Below, piece by piece: positions 11,940 through 24,629 of a DNA stretch of 64,000 nucleotides. Positions within the stretch are counted from its first letter, which is position 1. Every line of letters begins with the position of its first letter. The translations under genes were made by a program, and so were the position numbers. Origin of the DNA: Metallyticus violacea (taxonomy: Eukaryota > Arthropoda > Insecta > Mantodea > Metallyticidae); contig CM060833.1 of assembly GCA_030762175.1 (NCBI GenBank), positions 172,545,001 through 172,609,000 of the forward strand, read 5' to 3'. The notes beneath the pieces were generated by a model, which did no database searches, was not told the origin of the DNA, and worked only from the letters and a program-made list of their open reading frames with translations.

Positions 11940-12093
11940 GACTATTATTTATGTGAAACCGTAAAAAATATAGTGTATAGAAAGAACTCAGACAATTCTA
12001 TAGATAAATTTGAATTAAGTTGAAAGCAGAACTTTTGCATGAGAATTTTGATGTTGTTAAAGGGTGTCAGGAATGCAACATTGGTTAGCATTC

Positions 12094-12147
<54 letters not shown>

Positions 12148-15100
12148 GATTGATAAGATTGGGATCCTATCAGTAAGCTGGCCGCGGAACCCGCAGTGGC
12201 AAATTGTAAAGCACTATAAATCTGGTGATCTATAAGTACTGTTATAAGTTTTAGTTAAGTAACAGCAACATATTTTAATCTTTTTTCATGTGTTGTGTTT
12301 TGTATTTCAAATGTTTAACACAAACCAGTACTCAAAATTACCCCCGTTTGATCTCGTATAGATTGAATTATCTTTGTCCATTCAACCATACACTTCCTGC
12401 ACTCGGAAATTCCCGCTGTTGCCTCCAAGGACCACTTGAGACTTTCAACAAACAATACCCTTATGTGTTTCAGGTTGGAACTTCTAGAAGCACTAATAAA
12501 ATGTAAACATTTTCTCTCAAGCAAGTTTGGGTGGACCTTGCATTACGGATTGGAGCTAAATGCATTTCAGATTCCTCACCAAAGGTTTTGGTAGTTATCT
12601 TCAAATGGAGCTCCCCCACCAAACCATTACTGAAGTAGCATGGTGGCGTTTCTCTCACAAGTTTCTCGGGTCATTTTTACAGTTGTAGCTTTTTCATTAT
12701 TGAATACTTCCTCTAGGTAATATGTTAGCGTAACGCTGTAACAGTTCAACACCCTCTGCGGGTTAAATGGTCAGTACTGCGACCTCATTCCCTTAGTTCA
12801 AGGTCACGTGAAAGCACTCTGGACACTAGTGAATTCGTTATCTCAAGGGCTTCAGAACTGATTATGCCGAACACGAGCCGCCCAGCTTCGTCAACACAGC
12901 GCGCACACTCTCAATGAAGTGTTGGATGCTGATTTCCAACTTTTTGTGCATTTGGAACATCAAGGTTGGTAAATTTCCAACCTTATCACAGAAACCAGGT
13001 TTTAATAATCTTCCCATTCCGTCGTTAACCTTCAAGTAATGTACTCTTTCTGCTGTGAACAACAAGAGTGATAGCGCTTGCAGTAAACCTGTTATCTGAT
13101 CGCCAAACCACGTGGTAAATTTCCTTTCAAAAGTTTATAATTATATTTATGGCAAGACTAGTAATCTTGGTGGGAACAATGATCTAATACAAATAATAGT
13201 TCTAATGGGTTATATAATGAAATGATGAACATGAAACTACTCATCCCTTATGCTGTGTTCAAACGATACATTATGTAGTTTCCATTCCATTTTATCGATC
13301 GATTGTGACGTTATAAATTCCTTGAATAATTATGGCAATAATAATTATTTTTTTAAGCAATGCCATATTTATCAATTGACCAGTTTCATTCATACAGTTT
13401 CCAAAGGTTAACAAGGTACATTCATGTTCCAAGTAAGTCTATCACAGAATTTAATATATTTACTTGTTATTAATATTCTATTAAGGTAACTTATAAATAA
13501 TACATGCCTTCTCTACTGAATTAGCTCAAGACTATCTGATGCTCATCTGCGTTGAAGAGGCCTTTAGTCCCCGAGAAGAATTAATTATCTGCGCCTGGCA
13601 TAGTACAGGCATTTTCCTAGATTATCACATCACCGGATTGGAGCATGGTATTTATTCAGGAGCTCATTACTATGTTAATGCAATATTTCAATCGTATTAT
13701 TTTATAAAAGCATATCGAACTATACTGCACTGAAATAATGGTAAGCTTTTAATTATAAAATATTTAACTTTGTACCAATAGCGCATTTATATTTTAAACT
13801 AGGAGCGTTAGATTTTAATTTTAAACTAATATGACATATATCTAAAAATTGCATTAACTAATTGCAGTGTTACTCTGTCTCTTACATCTATTGATAATGT
13901 ATTCATTAGAGAAAGAAAAATTTTAATTGGCAAATTGCCAGAAATGGAAATATAAGACAAGCGTTTTAGGCAACTCTAATATTTGTCATAAGTGCAATGA
14001 AAATATTTAAAGTTTATTAAGCAACTCTGATTTGTTATCTTCGTGTTTGCCAAAAATAAAATAAAACAAATAACAGAGCAGACAGATGCCGTCGGATAGC
14101 TAGGTCTACCAGAGTGCCATCCACCACTGCGACCTTCATTGTAGCATTTGTGACAGACAGAATTGCATTTTCTCGGCAATCATCAATATTTCGCGCTTTC
14201 ATTCTACCAAAAAAGTTCAATCCTTTCCACCCGTTAACAACTCATCTCATCTTATAATAAATAAGGATGGCACAATAAACCTACAGCTTGTGTGTCAATT
14301 GGTTTGTCCACGACTTATTTCAAATGAATAATATAACAGTAGTTCTATTTTAGTGTTATTGGTTATAGACAGGCATCTTCAACAACATTCAGTCAAAACG
14401 CTCAAACTCAGAAAGTTATTACTACCGGCTTAAATCAGACGTCGTGTAACTTTGTACAATATTTTGTATTCAATCCGCTATCAGCAAGTACACGTAGACA
14501 AACATATCTCTTGTGATGATCTTACATATAAAATATTTTCAACTTTTTATTGTGTTGTTCTTAATAACTTTATCCTTGCGCAAGGCCATAAGTTAATTTA
14601 AGTTCTGTAAATCCAACCTTATCTATTTTTATTTTTTTTTTCTTAGAGAGCTTATGCTGTACTATTCACCGAATGTATCCTCTTCTTTTATCTATGCAAC
14701 TTTTATTTACTTCCTTTTATATTTATTTCTAGTCCTATGTCCTATATATGTTTATAAAGTTTGAAACTTTTGACTATGTTTGACAGGTTACGGAAGATAA
14801 TTCAAAGTAAGCAAAAGTGCAGAATTGAGTTGATTCTCATGAAGGGCAAAGCTTCGTCAGTGTTATAAGACCATCTTTTCTTATAAGGGAGATATACTGA
14901 ATTAATTTGCAATATAACCGCTATTATTTCAGGGATAGACGCTTTACTGGAAGATTAGTGACTCAAAAATATAAATATCACACAACCTTAACCTTACTTT
15001 CACCAAGTAAATGAACATTGGTGAAAGTTTTGCTCTGTAAAGTCAAAGGGTCTGAGTAACTGTTGAACAGTGGTCAAACTAAAAAATGTTATATTTGGGG

Positions 15101-18080
15101 CAACCAAAACAAAATGTTGAGGATCCGATCTTGGCAAGTAATGTAGAATATTACCCTGGGCACGTTAAACTATACCGCGATGGATAAAATTATCCATGTA
15201 TATATGAGAGTTCAATAAAGTGGAGATAACATTCGCCACAATGTATAGTAATAATGGATACTGTCATTACTAGCGTTAGAAAAGGGAGAACAGACCTGTT
15301 CAAGGGCACTTTGTTGCTATCGCAGAGTTAAAATAGTGATGTCTAAGATCATCGCCAAAATAAATAACTAAATAAACAAATAAATAAAATAGTTGGAGGA
15401 ATATAACTTAAAGAATGTGGAGGATGCACCACGTATCTGCAGAACACAATGTGGAGTAGTACTCAACCTTTGCTGGAGGCAGATAAGTCATGCATAGTGA
15501 GGAAGAGAGCAGCCGAGGTAGAAATAATCTATCTGGCAGTGTTGAAAAGATTTGCATGGGTATCCCATTGGATGCCTCATCACCCAGTGTTTAGAAACAA
15601 CACAGTTGCGCCCTTGCAGGTAATCACTGATACCCTTGAAGATCGGGCATCCCATGAGATGGAATGATCGTCCAAAATTGAAATTCAGTCCGGTCAATGG
15701 CTGCACACATCATCGCACCAAGTACCCGGTGATGTTGATATGATGGGTTGGTCAAGCAGTTTGTCGGGGCTATATTTTAAAGATCACCTTTTTTGTTCTC
15801 TCTTGCGAAGAAAACGGTGACATTTTTCAAACCTAAAAACCCATTATCTTGCTTGACAGGCTTCTAGCATGCAAGTCACAGTACTGTGCGGTGCAGACCT
15901 GGCATGAGTCCCCGCAGCTTCAATCCATTCCCTAAACTAAAGCTACCACTCGGAGGAAAAGTTTTCATACAAGAGAAACAAATCCTTTGAGCAGTAGAAT
16001 GCTGACATCAACAAAAATAGAAATGCTGATACTCAGAAAGAAGGTGGACAAATATCTGTGCCTTTTGTAATGGAAATGGAAAATGTACAGCGTGTTCCGG
16101 TTAGAGATATAAAGAAAAAATGCTCACCGATTAAAAGCAGAGAAAAATGTACATCGTATAAAATTCAGACACTCCCCAAGTTGCTGTGAAAATCGAGTGA
16201 AGGACGTCCGCCTGTTTGCGCAAAGCGAGAACAGGCCTGGGGACGTCATAGCAAAGTTTTAGTGCGTGTTGCTTAGCAGAACGAAATATGTCGTGCTATT
16301 AAGAGTCGTGTTCGCTGTGAATGAGAAGTCCATACTTCACTTACTGCTCAGTACATATATACACTGGTCTAATGAATCACGTTTCAGCTTTTTCTTGCCA
16401 TTTGTCAAACAATTCATGCTCACTGAAGCACATTTGGATTATGTGCGATCGGCTCTCTGTTGAGGTAGGAACAGTGCACCTATGTCTTACAATTGCGATG
16501 AAACATGAAGAACACGGTATATTACTTGCATAGGTTTCTCTTAGCAGACAAGTCGTTGCCAGAGAATGGATGGCACGCCACTGCATGAGGATGGGAATAA
16601 TAACCTGGGAGATCTCTCAACTGATAAACTTTTCATTTGGAGAGCCCTCTCTCTGATTTGAATACGTGGCCTGAAGGAATGAGAGAGATACCAGCGAGGA
16701 TTGCGTGGTGTGCAGCGTGCTCAAGCGGTGGTTACCGCAAACTATAAATAACATGCACAGAAACGGCGAAATGGGCAGTAAACATGTGCAGCGTGTTTTT
16801 TCTTATCATTCTTTATCACTTAATCCTTGTACTTCTCATAAGCTTGCATGATAAGTTTCTGTTTTACTCTACCTTCTCTTTTCCATCCTTAACAATTTTT
16901 TCTTACTTATTTTGCATTTATTCTACTCATCGTTTTGCCATTTGTATTTGTTTTGCTAATATCTTACTTCTTGTGACAGAATTTACATCCCAGATAGGTT
17001 TTTTCTTATTTTTTCTGCTTAAGCTATTTTTACTTTATTCTTTCTATTCAATTCTAATGGTAAATGATCTGCTCGTGGGGCTTTTTCACTCTTTATTTCC
17101 TTTTCTCTTTTTTAATAACGTATTTGTACCTGTGTTGTTTTTCCTTTGTATAGTTTTACGCTTACTTTCACCATTTCTATTATTTGTTTTATTTATTTAT
17201 TTATTTATTTATTTTTCTTTTGCGTTTTATCTATTTTTACTTTCTTGCTTAATCTGACTCTTTAAAATATAATTTTAATTTTCTAATTTAATTTTTGTGT
17301 TTTTTGCCTTTATGAAAATGGAATTGCAAATGGAAAGGTCATATACATTTTTTTTTCCAAATGATTTTGTCCTTTCCTTGATATTTACTTTTCTTAAAGT
17401 TATTAGTTAACAGTCTATCTCATTATAATTCTCGTACATCTTTTCTCATAATCCTCTTTGTATAGGCTTTTTATGGCGATAGTTCATGTTTCCTTAATCT
17501 TTGAGCTTGTCTATTTATCCTTATACTAATTTACAAGAGAGCAGTTAGGGGAAGCTGTAATAAACGTTAAACTAGCATTTAACGAACAATAAATTGTTAC
17601 TAAAGCTTATGCATGGTATCGACAGTGTAAAGCACAATCAAAGTTATTACAGTTATAGTTGTGCATTAACATTTGTTGAATTTACAATTCCAGTGTTGAA
17701 ACCCGGTACAAGATTCAACTGGCAACTACGGCAGAGGTAAGTTGAGAGCGGTCGGTTCAGAATCGTGTTTTTAATACTGCGTTGCTTTCATAGATGTGAT
17801 AATCGCCTTCAACTGAGAGAGAAACAATGCTGATTACTACCAGATAGTAATGTAAAGCTATGATAAGAACTTTGTTTCTGTGCATTGACTAGCGTTTCTA
17901 TAGCGTTGTATTTCCCATAAGCCTGTTCTCAAAGTGCACGAGAATGCAAAAAGCAACGTTTGGAATCGGGGCCAGATAGGAAAAATGCTTTTCGAGTCAC
18001 TTCTTTGAGATAAATCTCTTAATGAGATAACCTTTGAGATCTGCAGGATAAGGGGGGATTGAGGGTTAAGGTCGGACAGG
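11940..18080. other. Largely featureless AT-rich region
   Basis: Contains only short ORFs. Reverse-strand ORFs at 12470-12658 and 12862-13065 and forward ORFs near 15.5 and 16.3 kb have no domain I recognise. A pyrimidine-rich stretch from about 16.78 to 17.45 kb produces a spurious hydrophobic 157-codon ORF (discussed under rejected items). A TA microsatellite is listed separately. Confidence 0.5.
12096..12142. repeat. (TA)n microsatellite
   Basis: About 23 uninterrupted TA units, one of the longer TA tracts in the window. Confidence 0.95.
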
Positions 18081-18084
18081 GCAA

Positions 18085-18165
18085 GGTGAGTAGAGATGAT
18101 TAGGCCTTCGGCACGGTAAGCCGAATGTTTGTATTCGAATCCAGGCCGTGATCTCCATTTTTCAT
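18085..18165 (+). mobile_element. Possible tRNA-like SINE head fragment
   Basis: The word TATTCGAATCC resembles a polymerase III B box and is followed by AGGCCGTGATC, the position expected for a tRNA-like 3' stem. GGCCTTCGGCACGG lies upstream where the tRNA body would be. No matching body from another family copy is present, so this is only suggestive. Confidence 0.3.
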
Positions 18166-18329
18166 ATTTGACTCTTGGGTTCAGATGTTAGCCTGACACC
18201 GGCTGGCGTGAAAACTCACATTTAAATATAAGTTATTTCGAGACTTAAAAAATTAATTCTGTATAATGGTTAACTGTAGTATTTGACTTACCACGGAAAA
18301 CTGTGCTCATAATGAAAAATCTATGAATA

Positions 18330-18330
<1 letters not shown>

Positions 18331-18428
<98 letters not shown>

Positions 18429-18785
18429 AAGTAGTGGTGGTAGTATCAGTAGTCGTGGTGGTAGTAGCAGTAGTCGTGGTAGCGGTGGTAGTAGTAGTGG
18501 TAGTAGTAGTAGTGGTGATGGTAGTAGTAGCAGTAGTGGTGGTAGTAATAGTGGTGGTGGTAGTGGTAGTGGTGGTGGTGGTAGTGGTAGTAGTAGTAGT
18601 GGTAGTAGTAGCAGTAGTGGTGGCAGTAGTGGTGGTGGTAGTGGTAGTAGTAGTGGTGGTGGTAGTGGTAGTAGTAGTAGTGGCAGTGGTGGTAGTGGTA
18701 GTAGTAGTGGTGGTGGTAGTGGTAGTAGTAGTGGTGGTAGTAGTAGTGGCGGTGGCGGTGGCGGCGGCGGCGGCGGCGGTGGTGG
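18331..18785. repeat. (GTA/GTG)n trinucleotide tract, ~455 bp
   Basis: The left third is nearly pure GTA, the centre mixes GTA and GTG with occasional GCA and GTC, and the right end becomes GCG/GGC (about 18750-18780). The period of three keeps frames open on both strands, giving artefactual poly-Thr, poly-Pro/Leu, poly-His/Tyr and poly-Val ORFs. The graded composition from GTA through GTG to GCG indicates age and successive local expansion rather than a coding repeat. Confidence 0.95.
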
Positions 18786-18799
18786 TCCATGTCGCACGG

Positions 18800-20620
18800 A
18801 TCATAGCCCTTATGTGCTTTCCCAATACACTAGAAAACACATGAAATTGCACAAACCAATATTTAACTATTAAGAGACATATTACAAAAGTAAATAATAT
18901 TAACATTAGAGAGCACAATACAATCTACCAGACCTTCAAGAAGTTCTCGACAACCAATCTTATAGAATAACTCTATTTAAATTATTGATTAGAATCAATA
19001 AATTTACCTTATGTAACATGATGAAATTCCTATAATATTATATTAAATTTAAGTATCTGACATATAAAATTGTAAATTCTATAATTAAATATTGTCACAA
19101 TATGACTACCAATGCAAATTAAAGGGACATAAAATAAAAAAGAAGAAAAGTAAATAACTTACACCCCCCATACATGTATGTACAAAATAATTTTCAAAAA
19201 TTATTGTGACTGATATCCCCCAACTCCCCCTTCCGGGTTGTCTGCCTCTTCCGATCTGAGTGTCTCACTTTGTTTGAAAATTTACCTACTCCCTCCTCCT
19301 CTTTTCTATCTGCCCTTTCGCCATTAACAAACGAGGCCGGAGATCTCTCTTTGTCCCCTTGCGGTTCCCAAGATTCTATAGGGCAAATTCTCATATACTT
19401 TCTGATCCGTCGCGCGTTTAGCCTAAACCAAACGAGCCTTTGGTTGGAGAATTTGACCCCTGTTTGGATTAATTAGCGTCTGATCTCCATAGCCTGCACT
19501 TCATTGCTCGAATCCAGCAGCATTCTATAATTTCGCCTTAGGCATAAAATTCCTAAATATTCCGCAATTCGTTGTACCACTCCCCACTGTTAAAATTCCC
19601 TTCAGAGATTCCGTCCTCACTCACACAATTTCTCTGTTCATTCCCAACCGCAAAATTTGGCCCCATAAATCATCGTGGATCATACTACAGTCTCTAACAG
19701 CCCTATCGGCACATCTGGAATTCTGTTTGTACACGGAGAATTTCTGCTGCTCTATCAATGAGGAATAAATATCTAACTATAAATCTTTATACCTATTGAA
19801 CGACATCAGCACGATAATTACACCTACAATAGGCTCGTGCCTTTTCAAAGACCTTGTTCAACAATTATCAAATGGAGCAGAATTGTTTTTACTACGATGA
19901 AAGTAGTTTCAACATAATTTCAGCGCTTTTTCTAAGACTGGAGTCCTTTGAAGAGTCCATTTTGTAATCAGCTGAAATGTGTAAATATTTACCAAATTGC
20001 AATAAATGTATTTGTAGAAAATCAAATCGGAAATTTATGGCTTAGAATGACTAGACGCCGTCAGAAAAAGTAAACTGACGTTAAATTTCTCCACTTCAAA
20101 AGCCTACAACTATATCCGAACTGATTTTAGAAACTGTTTACAACACAAAATATTCTCAACACAATAGATTCACCATTTTTGCCTTTCAGTAAATTATTTA
20201 ACACACCACCAGGGATAAATGGTTCAGAATTTTATATATACTTGATAACCTGTAAATATTGCTTAACATGCACAAGTTCCGAAAATATCAACAGTGTTCC
20301 TTAGCAGTTCCCACACACTATGTACATTTTTGCCCATTCCAGTTCAAAGCTATTAACATGTCATCTCTTGTGGTATGTTCGCTTCACATGAAGTTCTTAA
20401 AGATTTCTTGAAATTGCTGTACTCTTGTACATGTCTGACAAAAGTATTTTCATCAAAAGTTTTCAAAGTGTTTACTTTTTAAAACAAATTGTGTCAGAAC
20501 AATAGCCGCCAGTTCTTCCACCCAAATGTACTTGACAAGAACTATTCGCCTTAACAGTCAGCTACATCAAGTCACAATGTTTCGGAAGGGGTAACAACTA
20601 ATTTCTTAAGTTCTCCCTCA
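18800..20620. other. No recognised gene
   Basis: AT-rich with a slightly more GC-rich patch at 19.2-19.5 kb that carries short overlapping ORFs on both strands (66-68 codons). None has a recognisable domain. Confidence 0.5.
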
Positions 20621-20624
20621 GAAA

Positions 20625-20669
<45 letters not shown>
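20625..20669. repeat. (ATT)n microsatellite
   Basis: About 14 uninterrupted ATT units, ending 110 bp before a SINE copy on the same strand. Confidence 0.95.
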
Positions 20670-20777
20670 GAGGTTGTATATTCACTTTTATGCATAGTTC
20701 TTTTGCAACACACTGCTATTTAGTAAATATATTAAAATCAAGCATACGTTCCGTCTGGTTTATTCCAGACATATATA

Positions 20778-20972
20778 CGATGGATTTTTTCGGGCGTAAA
20801 TATCCTAAATATGGGAATCATCCGTATCGTAGATATACGATTCATAAAATAACCTCAAGCTTGAAAGAAGAGGTCTCTGTGCAAAATTTATCGGCCGTTT
20901 TACACCCTGATTTGAATAAGATGCTGATGACCTGAGATGTTATAGAGCGTTCGTAAATAAACAAATAAATCC
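20778..20972 (+). mobile_element. tRNA-derived SINE, body and tail (copy 3)
   Basis: Begins with GATGGATTTTTTCGGGCGTA, the segment immediately after the tRNA-like head in the 7.7- and 55.2-kb copies, so this copy lacks the head. It then runs through AATATGGG, AACCTCAAGC, GAAAGAAGAGGTCTCTG, GCAAAATTTATCGGCCGTTT, GCTGATGACCTGAGATGTTA and a tail of AAATAAAC units. It overlaps the 6.4-kb copy over nearly the whole 3' half, tying head-bearing and tail-bearing copies into one family. A translated shadow (MDFFGRKYPKYG) matches the translated shadow of the 55.2-kb copy. Confidence 0.75.
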
Positions 20973-20979
20973 AGACATA

Positions 20980-21680
20980 TACAAGATGTTAGTTAGCATG
21001 GTAGAAGGGAGAACCTTGTGAAATGCATAGAGAATTAAAAAACGAGAAGTTCTTATAGTCCACATTTTTTTTAGTTACAGTCTCTTTCTCCTAGCTCTAC
21101 AGAACAGAAAGTTCTCAGCATTACTAATAACTATGAGAAGGTTACGGTTTGCAAGTTCCGCTTCCTGTATTGTCTTATTTCCTCCCACTTTTCAAATGTT
21201 TTGAGGATAAATCATATTGAATTTAGGAGAATTAAAAAATTAAATAAAAAAAAAAAAAAGAATCTAATGATCCGTTAAAAAGTCGCTGTAACAACTCCTG
21301 TCAAGTTTCGGGTAATTAAAGGATCGATTAATGTGTCCGCAATTATTTCAGTCCTTACATTTATGATAAACTTTTGTCAGCGTTTTGTTTCCAAAACTGA
21401 ATGATAATTTTCGTCATCCCAATATAACTATTGTGATAGTCTTGCACTGAAATGGTAACTCCCTGAAATTGTGGTAGATGACTTTGACTACAAATTTCGC
21501 TGAAAGTGCAATCAGGGCTATCGGAATGGGGGATGCAGCAGTATGAAAACAAGGACTTAACTCGCAAGGCAGATGTTCCCTTTGCTCAGACTATGGGCAT
21601 TGCGGATATTAAGACCACCGTCTTATATTAGCGGAGATTTTGTCCCATTTGTGATGAGGGGAAATCATATTCCGGCTGAA
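20980..21680. other. No recognised gene
   Basis: Mixed AT-rich sequence with a 14-base A run near 21246-21259. It may include the 5' part of the repeat that follows, but nothing here aligns with that repeat's second copy near 63 kb. Confidence 0.4.
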
Positions 21681-21684
21681 TGTA

Positions 21685-22112
21685 AAGGTACAGAAGAATG
21701 GAGGGAAAAGTATCTATAGCACTCCTTTACAGGATCGAACAGAGGTTGGGGTTTTGCTGACAGGCAAAGAGGGAGAGGATAGATTTCTGATGAAAGTGAG
21801 ACAGCTCAGTTCTAAAAAAGCTGATAACCGCGGAGGATGTTAGCGGAAAACATGTTGACTGAATCCAACTTTGTGCCATTCATAATGCAATTTCTAACTA
21901 TTTTATATTTATTTTTAATGTTTTTTAAAATTCTTCTTCTGGTATTTTTATTTATTTGTTGTTGAATATATATGCTTTGTATCTTATTGTTAATATCTAA
22001 GGTAATGTAATATCTTGTGCTAAATCGAACATACGTAATGTATCATACAGCACATACGTTGGACCGGAGTGCCTGTTGAAGTTGTCTTGTACTGCTGTAA
22101 TAAATACAACCC
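21685..22112 (+). repeat. Retroposon-like dispersed repeat, copy 1
   Basis: About 430 bp align with 63329-63757. Shared landmarks in order are AAAGGTAC, AGTATCTA, GCACTCCTTTACAGGA, GAACAGAGG, GACAGGCAAAGA or TGGCAGGCAAAGA, GCTGATAACC, TTCTTCTGGTATTT, GCTGAATATATA-like AT sequence, TTGGACC, GCCTGTTGAA and a final AATAAATACA. Both copies stop being similar just after the AATAAATAC(A) motif, which looks like a polyadenylation signal near a 3' end. The right flank here is CCCTACAAC, whereas copy 2 runs into a TAC/CAC microsatellite. No coding block is recognisable, so this may be the 3' untranslated region of a LINE or a SINE. Confidence 0.6.
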
Positions 22113-22119
22113 TACAACA

Positions 22120-22630
22120 AACCATAACACAGTACCAATCTGTGAAGGACAAGAATGCCTGTGGATTGTGTATCAATACACCGCAAAAATTATAGTAATA
22201 ACTAAAACCCTTTATTTTAGTCCTATGGACTCCCTAGAGCATACCCATAACTACCTGTATAAAATATGTAAATAACGCATCCCACTTTGTTTCCTTGCTC
22301 TTTCACAAAATAATTGAAAAGTCGAGTCATTAATGTTACGAAAGTACTTTGCAATATTTGAATCAACACTTGAAATAACCGCACTGCACTAGTAATTAAA
22401 TGAGAAACAAAAAAACCATAAAGTGTTTTAGTTGCTAAGGAGGAGTGAAGCAGTAATGCTGAGTTCAGTTTCGGGAACTACAACAGACTGCTTTCAACTA
22501 ACTAAACTGCAAAATCGCTAGTACTCATTGTGAGCTGCATTTGTACAGATGAATGTCCTGCGAAATTTCATCCAAAGCCCAATAACCGCCCCCCCCCCCC
22601 CCAATGGCTGTTATTGCAGAAAAAGATTGT
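22120..22630. other. No recognised gene; contains a poly-C run
   Basis: A run of 14 C lies at about 22589-22602. I see no other structure, although the right end may be the decayed upstream portion of the transposase relic that follows. Confidence 0.5.
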
Positions 22631-22639
22631 TCCAGAATA

Positions 22640-22840
22640 TGTAAAAACAACTTAAAATTGGCTCTATCCAAATTCTGACACCATGATTTTCCTACAAGAT
22701 GGTGCTACAACTCGCACAGCCAATGTTCGATCTAGATGGTTTTGAACACTGTTCGAACCTCAATTCTGTGGAATTCAAAGAACCTCACCTGCCTACATAG
22801 ACCAGAGGAATGCTCGTGTTACAGAGGAACCACTGTGCGG
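22640..22840 (+). mobile_element. Tc1/mariner-type transposase scrap
   Basis: IFLQDGATTRTANVRSRWF (22686-22742) matches the second catalytic block of a Tc1/mariner subgroup, usually of the form WFQQDGATxHTAxxSM, with the catalytic Asp kept in QDGA and the His replaced by Arg. TLFEPQFCGIQ follows after a stop, in the place of the family's FPxRxIS block. The third catalytic block is not recognisable. Similar family to the better relic at 59.1-59.6 kb. Confidence 0.5.
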
Positions 22841-23099
22841 AACTGACAGCAGTGCTTGCACAAGTTTTGCGAGAGAGAAAATGCGCATAACAGGCTGCCA
22901 CACAAGCACTGAAGGAGAAGCCTTACGTCCATTTTACATATTTGAATGAGTTTTCAAGTAGTGTGCCTCATTCTTCTTTGGATAGATTTGCTTATTTTTT
23001 GCACCTCTCTACAATTTGAAATCAGTGCTTGACAGCATGTGCATTGATGAACTGATTACAATAATGTTTATTAAGAGCTTTCTTCTGTTTCTTCTGCTT

Positions 23100-23262
23100 A
23101 TCTTCCTCCTGCTTTAGCGCTACAGCCCCCGGGGTAATCCTTGACCTACCACGATGACCTCTGTTTCCTCTATCTCCGTCTTACGAATCCATTGATAGAG
23201 GGCAGTACCCCAGGGGGGCATGTTATCAGCATGACGGCACTCCGCCGGTTTTCGTGGTTTAA
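23100..23262 (-). repeat. Possible dispersed repeat fragment
   Basis: On the reverse strand the segment runs from AACCACGAAAACCGGCGGAG to a purine-rich AGGAGGAAGATAAG end with GGGGCTGTAGCGCTAAAG between them. Its high GC content relative to the flanks and this arrangement resemble retroposon ends I have seen in insect sequence, but no second copy is present here. Confidence 0.3.
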
Positions 23263-24571
23263 TATATTTAATCATTGTTATCGTTACATTTTTTACAAAT
23301 GAAATACATCGCTATCGTCTATTCAGGAAATCGACAAATTCTATGGGGAAACTTAAGGATTCTAAGCTGAAGCTTGTTTTTTAAAAAAATCCTTAATCTC
23401 ACAAACGTTTAGAGCTAGTATTATTTGAGGGTAGGAAAGATCAAATGCAATAGGAAGGGATTTGTTAGACATAGCGTGTTTCAAATGTCTATCCATAACA
23501 AAAATAATTTATAAAACTTGAGGCATGTCCTTTGCTATGTCCTCCCAAACCGAGCAATGAAAGGAGTCCCAGAGACATTTCATAACTAAAATTCGAAAAT
23601 GTGTCAGTCAGTAAAAAAATTTTAATATAAATAACGCAATTTCTCTAATGGGAGGACCCTCGTTCCGCCATGCAATCGAAAATTAGTTTTGCTGACGGTA
23701 AGTTACTGTGTTACGACCTCGCCATTTGTAGAGGAAAATCGTGTCGCGCGGTCGGAACTCATAGTAAGCATTTTCCCCCCACTTTCTTTGTTTATAAGTA
23801 GTAAAGAGTAATTAACGTTGTACTTAACATCATAGTATATGCTCGAAGTGCGAGTACTTGCTCTCCTCTGTAAGAAAGACACATCCTCCAGCATGCTGTA
23901 AACTGTTTCTGAATATTTTGTATAGACGAAGACGCAGCAGCTGAGTGGCTTTGTATGCACTGCCAACAAATACACCAACCTACCGGAATAATCGTGTTAA
24001 AGACATTCGGGGAGAATTTTCTAATCGTAGCCTATTTTATCAAGCTTGTCCTCTGTGTTAAAGCCCGTTTTAATAGCCTCGACTTCTTGTCAGTGAAAAA
24101 GCCTGGGATTGAATTTTTTTCACCAATTGAAAATTGCACTTTCTCACGAAGATGTAGCTCTTGGAAATTTAGCACGAAATTTTCTTCTAAAGTAGTCGCA
24201 ATATTCCTTTTGAACACAACCATAAATAAACATTCTTTGTTCTAGCAATTATATAGCTCTCGGCATACTCCACCATACATATATACACAGTATAAAATCT
24301 TAACAAGCACTTTCTTTAGAAATTCAACTGAAATAGTTGGTGTGATAAACACGACTGAGCAAGCAAGGGTGAGGTCACATGAATGCGAGCACAGAATGGA
24401 GCAGTTAAAAATCATTTCTGACAATCAACACAATTTCCTTTTTGCAAATTGGTGCCTTAAACGCCGGAGTGGAGGACAGTTCGGTCACATTGCCGAGGAA
24501 AAATTATCTCAGTAGTTGTTCCTCATCTTGAAAAAGTAAACACCGGGTAACTTTAGGCGTAACGTATTCCT

Positions 24572-24629
24572 GTCTCAAATGCGCCTTCATTCATTAATTC
24601 GTCTCAAATGCGCCTTCATTCATTAATTC
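24572..24629. repeat. Perfect 29-bp tandem duplication
   Basis: Two identical units, each starting GTCTCAAATGCG and ending CATTAATTC, directly adjacent. Identity of the units implies a recent event. Confidence 0.95.

Noticed and set aside
16321..16586. Apparent transposase word WSNESRFSF resembling the Tc1 block FSDESRF
   Set aside because: None of the neighbouring Tc1 blocks could be found in any frame, so one short match was not enough.
16784..17257. 157-codon highly hydrophobic forward ORF that could be read as a multi-pass membrane protein
   Set aside because: It lies in a T-rich, pyrimidine-rich stretch, where codons for Phe, Leu and Ile arise from composition alone. It includes a TTTA microsatellite and shows no family similarity.
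18307..18918. 203-codon poly-Thr ORF and overlapping poly-Pro/Leu, poly-His/Tyr and poly-Val ORFs
   Set aside because: All are translations of the same trinucleotide tract in different frames and strands; length comes from the absence of stops in the repeat.
22829..22838. GGAACCACTG as a second hAT-type terminus
   Set aside because: It lies inside the reading of the Tc1/mariner-type scrap and has no inverted partner nearby.
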